From positions 1 to 40,916 of the forward strand of contig JANXTO010000015.1 in assembly GCA_025352365.1 (NCBI GenBank): 40,916 nt of DNA, read 5' to 3'. Position 1 is the stretch's first letter; each line of letters begins with the position of its first letter. Below the pieces are notes generated by a model. That model was not told where the DNA came from and did no database searches. It saw only the letters and a program-made list of their open reading frames with translations. The DNA comes from Undibacterium sp. (GTDB lineage Bacteria > Pseudomonadota > Gammaproteobacteria > Burkholderiales > Burkholderiaceae_D). Made by a program: the position numbers and the translations under genes. This document shows positions 34,945 through 40,916 of the stretch, piece by piece.

Positions 34945-36415
34945 TCAGGCTGCGGTCGTATTGGAACAAAACCGGATCACCTGCGCATCCGTGTTGGCAC
35001 GCCAGTCTGGTGCGCAGATCGGCATGCGTAAAGCAGGTTTGCAAATGTTGCTGCCATCCGCGTTGTTCTATCAGCGCCAGCCAGCACTGGAAACACGCGC
35101 CCTACAACAAGTGGCGATGGCATTATTAAACTACACGCCGCAAGTAGCGTATGCCGGACATGATTGCCTACTGATGGATATCGGAGCGAGCTTGCGGCTG
35201 TTTGGTGGCATCCGCGCCTTATGTCGCCGGATTAAAGAAACCATGCGCATCATGGGAATGACCATTGCTCTCAGCTGCGCACCAACCGCGATGGGTGCAT
35301 GGCTGCTTGCTCGTAATGCAGCTACTAGCACTATCGACAAGCTCAACAAGCATTCCAGCAAAAGTAGACGGCAACGACCTCCAGCTACAAGAATTTTAAA
35401 ATTGAATAAGTTAGCGCAAAGTCTAAATAGCCTGCCTGTGCATCTGCTCCCCGCCGCGACTCCCTGGCTGGACTGGCTGCGCGGTATTGCCTGTGATGAC
35501 TTGGGAACGCTACAAAAATTACCACGCGCCGGATTAAAACGTCGTTGCGGCAAACAGATTCTCGATGTACTAGATCAAGCCTATGGTGAACAGGTTGAAC
35601 TGTTCGAATGGATCGCGATTCCGCCTCAGTTCAAAGTCCGTATTGACATGCCCGACCGGATAGAACATGCAGAAATGATCTTAGCGTTTATCCGTAGTCT
35701 GCTAACACAATTGATGGGATGGCTGACGGCAAAGCAACTCGCAGTATCACAAGTCGATTTACAACTAGAACATGAACGTGGTCGGCAAGCGATTGCGCCC
35801 ACTCTGTTAAGTATTCTGTTAGCCGAACCAGTCTGGCGCGAAGATCACCTGGTACGCTTACTCAAAGAACGTCTGGCACAAGTGAAGCTTGAGGCACCTG
35901 TCATCGCCGTCAGCTTGGATGCCAGCCAGGTTCAAGCAATGCATGTCCTCAATGCGACACTGTTCCCGGAACCCAAAGCCCACGCCGAAAATCACCATCG
36001 CTTACTGGAATTGCTGGTAGCACGTTTGGGTGACAATCAGGTTTTGCAGGCCGCACCACAAGCCGATCATCGGCCTGAAATAGCAAATCACTGGACATCG
36101 GTGATTCACCAGCAGGCAACAGAAAAACAATGTCAACAACAGCAACCACCCCTACAAGCATCCCGCCCTATGTGGCTTTTAGAAAAAGCGATCGCTATCG
36201 AAATACGGCAACACAGACCTTATTACCAGGCGCCACTCAAACTACTGACAAGTGCAGAAAGAATAGAAGCTGGCTGGTGGAATGGACAGTTAGTGACACG
36301 TGATTACTTCGTCGCGGAAAATCCAGCACATATCCGCTATTGGATTTATAGAGAACGTCTAGGTGAGCAGACCGATACCAACGCTAGCTGGTTTGTACAT
36401 GGCGTCTTTGGTTGA
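34871..36415 (+). CDS. imuB: Y-family-like mutasome protein ImuB
   Basis: A 514-residue Y-family polymerase homologue that links the clamp to DnaE2. It starts MTRLWIALHLPLLQLEIFRPN, where catalytic polymerases have acidic metal ligands; these are absent here, as is normal for ImuB, so it is a scaffold rather than an enzyme. The palm-like block HDCLLMDIGASLRLFGG and a C-terminal RPMWLLEKAIAIE segment are characteristic. It overlaps imuA by 74 nt and ends 6 nt before dnaE2. Position and length agree with the family. Expression should follow the LexA-controlled promoter of imuA. Confidence 0.93.
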   Translation: MTRLWIALHLPLLQLEIFRPNWLANQAAVVLEQNRITCASVLARQSGAQIGMRKAGLQMLLPSALFYQRQPALETRALQQVAMALLNYTPQVAYAGHDCLLMDIGASLRLFGGIRALCRRIKETMRIMGMTIALSCAPTAMGAWLLARNAATSTIDKLNKHSSKSRRQRPPATRILKLNKLAQSLNSLPVHLLPAATPWLDWLRGIACDDLGTLQKLPRAGLKRRCGKQILDVLDQAYGEQVELFEWIAIPPQFKVRIDMPDRIEHAEMILAFIRSLLTQLMGWLTAKQLAVSQVDLQLEHERGRQAIAPTLLSILLAEPVWREDHLVRLLKERLAQVKLEAPVIAVSLDASQVQAMHVLNATLFPEPKAHAENHHRLLELLVARLGDNQVLQAAPQADHRPEIANHWTSVIHQQATEKQCQQQQPPLQASRPMWLLEKAIAIEIRQHRPYYQAPLKLLTSAERIEAGWWNGQLVTRDYFVAENPAHIRYWIYRERLGEQTDTNASWFVHGVFG

Positions 36416-36421
36416 TCTATC

Positions 36422-39400
36422 ATGACAAGCACTCCATTATTGCCACCAACACCACCATCGTCACCCACGCCGTCAGCATCTGCACAACTGTCGCTGCCCT
36501 ATACACTGCCGGAATATGCTGAGCTGTTTTGCCAATCCAACTTTAGTTTTCTGCTGGGCGCTTCTCATGCAGAAGAGTTGGCAACACGCGCTGCACAACT
36601 CAATTATTCCGCTTTAGCAGTCACGGATGAATGCTCATTAGCCGGTGTTGTACGTGCGCATGTCGCGGCAAAGAAATCTAAGCTCCCTCTGATTGTCGGT
36701 AGTTATTTCAAACTCTCCGGCACACTTGATCTTCCTGATTTTTTGATGAAAAGCGCCGCTAACAATCCTACGACGATTCAGGCTGAGTTCCAAACGGACA
36801 CTCAAACGCACAAGCAGGACTCTATGCAACCGCCTTCCCTGATAGCACTGGCACAGAACCGGCAAGGCTATGGCAATTTATCTGAACTGATCACATTGGC
36901 AAGAACACGTACCACCAAGGGAAGTTATCTGATCACTCCAGAGGATTTTAGTCATCCTCCTAAAGACTATGCGCATCTGAAAGGACTTCCCGATTGCCTG
37001 CTGATTCTGATTCCAGATTATCCCGCTGATGCGGCGATCCTGACAAAACAACTGCGATGGATGACGGTACATTTCCCACAACGCGCTTGGATCAGTCTGA
37101 CTTTGCTCTATCAAGCGATGGATGAGCAACACCGTAAAACGATCATCGCTCTCGCTAATCAATACCGTATCTCTGTTGTAGCAACAGGTCATGTCTGTAT
37201 GCATGTGCGCTCACGTAAGCCACTGCAAGATGTGCTGACCGCCATCCGACTTAAACGCTCTGTTGCAGAATGTGGTTATGATCTGGCGCCCAACGCAGAG
37301 CAACACTTACGTTCACGACTACGTCTAGCCAATATTTATCCAGCAGCGGCATTGGCCGAAACGATACGAATTGCCTCCCTATGCCAATTCTCTTTAGATG
37401 AATTGCGTTATGAATATCCCGATGAATTAGTACCAAAGGGCTACACACCTGCGGCCTACCTCAAACAAGAAGTCGCATATGGAGCAGCACAGCGCTTTCC
37501 CAACGGGATCTCAAAAAAGGTCGCAGATCGTATCGACTATGAGCTTCATCTGATTAACGATCTCGCCTATGAGCCTTATTTTTTAACGGTCTACGATATC
37601 GTTAAATATGCACGCTCAATTGGCATCTTATGTCAGGGACGCGGATCAGCAGCGAACTCTGTCGTCTGCTATTGCCTGCATATTACGGAAGTCGATCCTG
37701 AAAGCAGCACCATGTTGTTTGAGCGTTTTCTTTCAAAGGAAAGAAATGAACCGCCTGATATTGATGTCGATTTTGAGCATCAGCGACGTGAAGAGGTGAT
37801 CCAATACATCTATAACAAATATGGCAGAAACCGCGCTGCTTTAGCCGCAGCAGTACATACATTTCGATCCCGTGGTGCACTGCGCGATGTTGGTAAGGCT
37901 TTAGGAGTAGATTTGGAGCTAGTAGATACCGTCGCCAAATCACATCGCTGGTTTGATAGCAAGCAGGATCTGCTCTTACGTTTTGCTGAAAGCGGGCTTG
38001 ATCCTGAAGGCGCACTGGCACAGCAATGGGCAAGCCTGGCCAGCCAACTACGTGGCTTCCCACGCCATCTATCGCAGCACACCGGTGGCTTCGTCATTGC
38101 GCGTGACAAATTATCGCGCTTGGTTCCGATAGAAAACGCCTCCATGAAAGACCGTTGCGTGATTGAGTGGGACAAAGATGATCTGGAATCTTTAGGTTTG
38201 CTTAAAGTAGATGTATTGGCCTTAGGTATGCTCTCTGCCTTAAAACGAGCACTGGCTTTGATGGCGACACTACCTGGCAGACCATCACGTTTGCAGGACA
38301 TTCCACGTGAAGATCCGCTGACCTATCAGATGATTTGCAAGGCCGACACGGTAGGCGTATTTCAAATTGAATCCCGGGCACAAATGAGTATGCTGCCGCG
38401 TCTGCGTCCCAAAGAATTTTACGATCTCGTGGTACAAGTTGCCATTGTGCGACCAGGTCCGATTCAAGGTGGCATGGTACATCCCTATTTGCAACGCAGA
38501 CAAAATAAAGAGGCCGTCACTTATCCCAATGAAGAAATCAGAGAAGCCTTAGGACGAACTTTAGGCATCCCGATTTTTCAGGAACAAGTCATGCAAATCG
38601 CCGTGATCGCGGCTGAATTTTCTCCGGGCGAAGCAGATGAATTACGTCGTGCCATGGCAGCCTGGAAACGTAAAGGAGGACTAGAACATTATCACGATCG
38701 TATCGTCAACACCATGATCAGGCGTGGTTATACGAAAGAATTTGCGGAAGGTATTTTTCAACAAATGCTCGGTTTTGGAGAATATGGTTTTCCCGAAAGC
38801 CACTCCAGCAGTTTTGCGTTATTAACCTATGCCAGTAGCTGGATAAAGTGTCACGAGCCAGCAGTATTTTTATGCGCCTTGTTAAACTCCCAGCCGATGG
38901 GATTTTATTCTCCATCACAATTAATCCAGGATGCTAAACGCCATCAAGTCATCGTATTAAACATCGATATTCGTATCAGCAAATGGGACTCTAGCTTAGA
39001 AAAAAATGAGGGCAAGCACCCAGCAGTAAGGCTAGGTATGTCATTGTTATCGGGTTTGTCGGAACAAACAGCAGAGCGCATTACACAAGCACGTACTCAA
39101 CTCGCTTTTAGCGATGTGAACGACCTGGCGCGCCGCGCTCAATTGTCACGCCATGATCTGCAAGTCCTGGCAGCAGGCAATGCCTTAGTTGCCTTATCGG
39201 GTCATCGACGTCAGGCACTTTGGCAAGCCATCGGCGCAGTAACGGATAAAGATTTGCTCGGTGTCGTCAGCGTAGAAGAGTCCATTCCTATGTTGACAGC
39301 ACCAACAGAGGGACAAGAAATTGTCAGCGATTATCATGCGATGGGACTCACATTACAACGTCACCCCGTGGCTCTCATCCGTCCCCAATTACTCGCCAAA

Positions 39401-39724
39401 CGATTTTTGCCAGCAGAGATGCTCAATACATTTCAGCAAGGTCAATTTGCCCGTGGCTGCGGCATCGTTACAGTACGCCAACGTCCTGGTACCGCCAACG
39501 GCGTGTTATTTATCACGATAGAAGATGAGACCGGCCCAATCAATGTCATCATCTGGCCAAGTCTGGTGGAGCAACAGCGGCAAGAAGTCTTAAATGCGCC
39601 ATTACTTGGCGTGTATGGCATCTGGCAATGCGAAGGTGATGTACGTCATCTGATTGCAAAACGTTTGGTGGATATGTCCTATTTGTTAGGTGCCTTGCAA
39701 ACTGCAAGCAGAGATTTTTGTTAA
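36422..39724 (+). CDS. dnaE2: Error-prone DNA polymerase III alpha subunit DnaE2
   Basis: A 1100-residue C-family polymerase that does mutagenic synthesis with ImuA and ImuB. The N-terminal PHP domain (about 20-280: FCQSNFSFLLGASHAEELA, ALAVTDECSLAGVVRAH) is followed by the polymerase core with catalytic PDIDVDF (about 445-451), then RSRGALRDVGKALG, the finger domain, tandem helix-hairpin-helix and a C-terminal OB fold (VLFITIEDETGPINVIIWP). The length is slightly above the usual 1020-1080, through a polar N-terminal stretch and an insertion near residues 105-140. Third gene of the SOS operon; its stop adjoins a MITE-like element. Confidence 0.95.
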   Translation: MTSTPLLPPTPPSSPTPSASAQLSLPYTLPEYAELFCQSNFSFLLGASHAEELATRAAQLNYSALAVTDECSLAGVVRAHVAAKKSKLPLIVGSYFKLSGTLDLPDFLMKSAANNPTTIQAEFQTDTQTHKQDSMQPPSLIALAQNRQGYGNLSELITLARTRTTKGSYLITPEDFSHPPKDYAHLKGLPDCLLILIPDYPADAAILTKQLRWMTVHFPQRAWISLTLLYQAMDEQHRKTIIALANQYRISVVATGHVCMHVRSRKPLQDVLTAIRLKRSVAECGYDLAPNAEQHLRSRLRLANIYPAAALAETIRIASLCQFSLDELRYEYPDELVPKGYTPAAYLKQEVAYGAAQRFPNGISKKVADRIDYELHLINDLAYEPYFLTVYDIVKYARSIGILCQGRGSAANSVVCYCLHITEVDPESSTMLFERFLSKERNEPPDIDVDFEHQRREEVIQYIYNKYGRNRAALAAAVHTFRSRGALRDVGKALGVDLELVDTVAKSHRWFDSKQDLLLRFAESGLDPEGALAQQWASLASQLRGFPRHLSQHTGGFVIARDKLSRLVPIENASMKDRCVIEWDKDDLESLGLLKVDVLALGMLSALKRALALMATLPGRPSRLQDIPREDPLTYQMICKADTVGVFQIESRAQMSMLPRLRPKEFYDLVVQVAIVRPGPIQGGMVHPYLQRRQNKEAVTYPNEEIREALGRTLGIPIFQEQVMQIAVIAAEFSPGEADELRRAMAAWKRKGGLEHYHDRIVNTMIRRGYTKEFAEGIFQQMLGFGEYGFPESHSSSFALLTYASSWIKCHEPAVFLCALLNSQPMGFYSPSQLIQDAKRHQVIVLNIDIRISKWDSSLEKNEGKHPAVRLGMSLLSGLSEQTAERITQARTQLAFSDVNDLARRAQLSRHDLQVLAAGNALVALSGHRRQALWQAIGAVTDKDLLGVVSVEESIPMLTAPTEGQEIVSDYHAMGLTLQRHPVALIRPQLLAKRFLPAEMLNTFQQGQFARGCGIVTVRQRPGTANGVLFITIEDETGPINVIIWPSLVEQQRQEVLNAPLLGVYGIWQCEGDVRHLIAKRLVDMSYLLGALQTASRDFC

Positions 39725-39726
39725 TA

Positions 39727-39826
39727 AGACTTACGTAAAAATGCCCCAACTAATTTGCAGAGCCTAGCCGTACTAGAGTACTGTCGTCATCGCTACGCCA
39801 TGCTGGAACAATTTTGCGTACGTCCT
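39727..39826 (-). repeat. MITE-like element, family 2, copy 2
   Basis: A 100-nt element with imperfect ends AGACTTACGTAAAAATG and the complement of AGGACGTACGCAAAATTG (about 17 of 22 matching). Its reverse complement aligns end to end with 13337-13444, sharing ACGCAAAATTG, GACGACAGTA, TAGTAC, CTGCAA and TGGG. It starts two bases after the dnaE2 stop and its other end lies inside the minus-strand reading frame that ends at 39773. Confidence 0.75.
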
Positions 39827-39967
39827 GAATTGAAGCCTACGAGCTTCTTCAATAATGATATCAACGATCTTTTGTTGTATTTCAGGTGGAGCATCTCCAC
39901 CTCGACGCGAATTACCTTTTAGGTCTTTTTTTTGATCGATTGATTCATTGACGTGTGTATCTGGCAT
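39773..39967 (-). CDS. Truncated T6SS-linked protein ending in a MITE
   Basis: A 64-residue frame starting MPDTHVNESIDQKKDLKGNS with GGAG five bases before the ATG and a TAATG overlap with the upstream gene. The part GGDAPPEIQQKIVDIIIEEARRLQF looks like the start of a longer protein; it recalls the N-terminus of lysozyme/transglycosylase-like proteins encoded beside vgrG (recollection, not searched). The following residues RTYAKLFQHGVAMTTVL are encoded by the terminal repeat of the MITE-like element at 39727-39826, where the stop also lies. It is therefore probably a gene cut off by that insertion or by a deletion next to it. Confidence 0.65.
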   Translation of the reverse strand: MPDTHVNESIDQKKDLKGNSRRGGDAPPEIQQKIVDIIIEEARRLQFRTYAKLFQHGVAMTTVL

Positions 39968-40494
39968 TATTTCTCCACGTTTTCTATTTTATTTTTCAAG
40001 TAAAAAGAGTCTTCCTTCCACCAAACTTTTTCTTGGCGATCAATATCTTTACGCTCTCTACCGGATACGAACCATTTTCGATCATAGTGTTTCCACCTGC
40101 CGTTCAAGTCCATGGTTGCATGAACCTCGCAATCATTGCAGTTACCGCCATTCCCTAACGAGAAAAATATATACGGCTTATTATTTTTTCCGGCTACGCA
40201 AGTTAATGAGCGAACTGAATGAAATTCATTTCTTGATGGCTCCTTTTCCAGAAGATTTTCTAACATAATCTTTTTCTCATTTTTTTCCAAAATAAGTTTT
40301 TGTTGTACACAGAAAGTATTAACCATCTCGTCTACGTCATTTTGGCAATAAGAAAGAACGGTAATTTTTACTTCATCACATACCGTTTCATTTGTAAACC
40401 ATCGCATATCGTCTGCTGCAAATACATTCGTGGAAAACATTGCGAGCGGAAAAATTAGGATCAATCTGTTTCTTAAAAAATTTTGTATTGTCAT
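39967..40494 (-). CDS. Secreted Cys-containing protein coupled to vgrG
   Basis: A 175-residue protein with a Sec signal peptide (NRLILIFPLAMFSTNVFAADD, cleavage near residue 26), several cysteines (in NETVCDEVK, SYCQNDVDE, NTFCVQQK, LTCVAG, GNCNDCEV) suited to periplasmic disulfides, and a charged C-terminus. I do not recognise the family. Its ATG lies 3 nt after the vgrG stop, with GAGG inside the vgrG end, and its stop overlaps the next gene's start. A periplasmic protein in this position is often the immunity protein for a cell-wall-targeting T6SS effector; that role is inference. Confidence 0.75.
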   Translation of the reverse strand: MTIQNFLRNRLILIFPLAMFSTNVFAADDMRWFTNETVCDEVKITVLSYCQNDVDEMVNTFCVQQKLILEKNEKKIMLENLLEKEPSRNEFHSVRSLTCVAGKNNKPYIFFSLGNGGNCNDCEVHATMDLNGRWKHYDRKWFVSGRERKDIDRQEKVWWKEDSFYLKNKIENVEK

Positions 40495-40496
40495 CT

Positions 40497-40916
40497 TCAA
40501 ACCTCATTAAACCAATCATCAATATCATCCTCATCAACTTTTTCCCGATGAAATTTTTCGTGTCGATCTAAAACGATCTTGAGCAGTTCAGGCTGTGAAG
40601 TAAGTACTGCTCTTGTTTTACCTTCGCTACCTGTCCGACCAAACAACACGGTACCGTCAGCTCTTTGCTTACGATATAGCCGCTGAGATACAGGCTCTTT
40701 TTTATCTTTATCTACAATTTCAAAAATACCCGAATAGAGTTTTGAGCCGGGAAAGTCAGGGAATTTAGGAGAAGAACTCCCCGGCCCAGCCAATTCCTTT
40801 GCACTCGCCTTAAACGTCATCGTCCCTGGCCCGTGCACCATGATGTTGCCGCCTTCTAGTTTGATGTACGCCCCTTGTGCTGTAAGGAGTACATGCTCAG
40901 GGGCGGCAATCGTGAT
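40497..40916 (-). CDS. vgrG: Type VI secretion VgrG, C-terminal part (runs off the window)
   Basis: The last 139 residues of a VgrG spike protein; the 5' part lies beyond the window. The visible start ITIAAPEHVLLTAQGAYIKL and EGGNIMVHGPGTMTFKASAK is the DUF2345 beta-prism end typical of VgrG. It is followed by a transthyretin-like extension (GIFEIVDKDKKEPVSQRLYR, ADGTVLFGRTGSEGKT, TSQPELLKIVL) and an acidic tail (DEDDIDDWFNEV). Such extensions dock cargo effectors. The two downstream genes are translationally linked and may be its immunity and effector partners. Confidence 0.88.
   Translation of the reverse strand: MTIAAPEHVLLTAQGAYIKLEGGNIMVHGPGTMTFKASAKELAGPGSSSPKFPDFPGSKLYSGIFEIVDKDKKEPVSQRLYRKQRADGTVLFGRTGSEGKTRAVLTSQPELLKIVLDRHEKFHREKVDEDDIDDWFNEV

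Noticed and set aside
1-40916. CRISPR arrays, tRNA and rRNA genes
   Set aside because: No regularly spaced identical repeats, no clover-leaf with a TTCGA-type T-loop, and no rRNA-like stretch were noticed on reading. The dispersed repeats are kilobases apart, not an array.

Overview
The window reads as the chromosome of a moderately AT-rich betaproteobacterium, most likely an Oxalobacteraceae member close to Undibacterium. This is inferred from gene content (a LexA-controlled imuA-imuB-dnaE2 cassette, a WXXGXW lipoprotein, a DmeR/DmeF pair, Crp/Fnr-like paralogues, a Pls/PosA-type NRPS, a VgrG locus) and from the protein flavour, not from a database search. No rRNA, tRNA or CRISPR array was recognised.

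Layout. 1-2.3 kb: a cobalt/nickel efflux module (DmeR-like repressor with its own operator/promoter, DmeF-like CDF exporter, a small DUF1289 protein). 2.3-6.8 kb: regulation; a receiver-PAS-GGDEF-EAL protein lies between two Crp/Fnr-like genes, the second split by a frameshift at an A6 run. 7.2-8.6 kb: fumC. 8.9-12.2 kb: a DUF1800/DUF1501 export pair. 12.2-17.4 kb: envelope proteins (YncE-like propeller, WXXGXW lipoprotein, CpdB-like lipoprotein, Sel1 lipoprotein). 17.4-24.5 kb: signalling and envelope (small membrane protein, chemoreceptor, histidine kinase split by a frameshift in its HAMP domain, outer-membrane barrel plus small PstS-like protein). 24.8-27.3 kb: DUF938 methyltransferase, GIY-YIG protein, ProQ/FinO RNA chaperone, FrnE-like thioredoxin-fold protein. 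27.8-32.6 kb: a 1362-residue Pls/PosA-type synthetase followed 4 nt later by its probable phosphopantetheinyl transferase. 32.9-39.7 kb: a tandem BamE-like lipoprotein, then the SOS mutagenesis operon imuA-imuB-dnaE2 with two LexA boxes. 39.7-40.9 kb: the 3' end of a type VI secretion vgrG with a coupled secreted protein and a truncated third gene.

The most unusual content is between the genes. An AT-rich element of 84-85 bp occurs five times (147, 6856, 10748, 20283, 32816), plus a rearranged sixth copy near 27461. It has ATATACTC/GAGTATAT ends, an internal hairpin and a second palindrome at one end. A second MITE-like family of 100-108 bp is present twice (13337 and 39727); the second copy ends the T6SS-linked reading frame. 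Other foldback repeats lie at 7005, 16429, 25749 and 33563. None encodes protein. Together they suggest a genome heavily seeded with small non-autonomous elements, and the 84-bp family is the best candidate for something undescribed.
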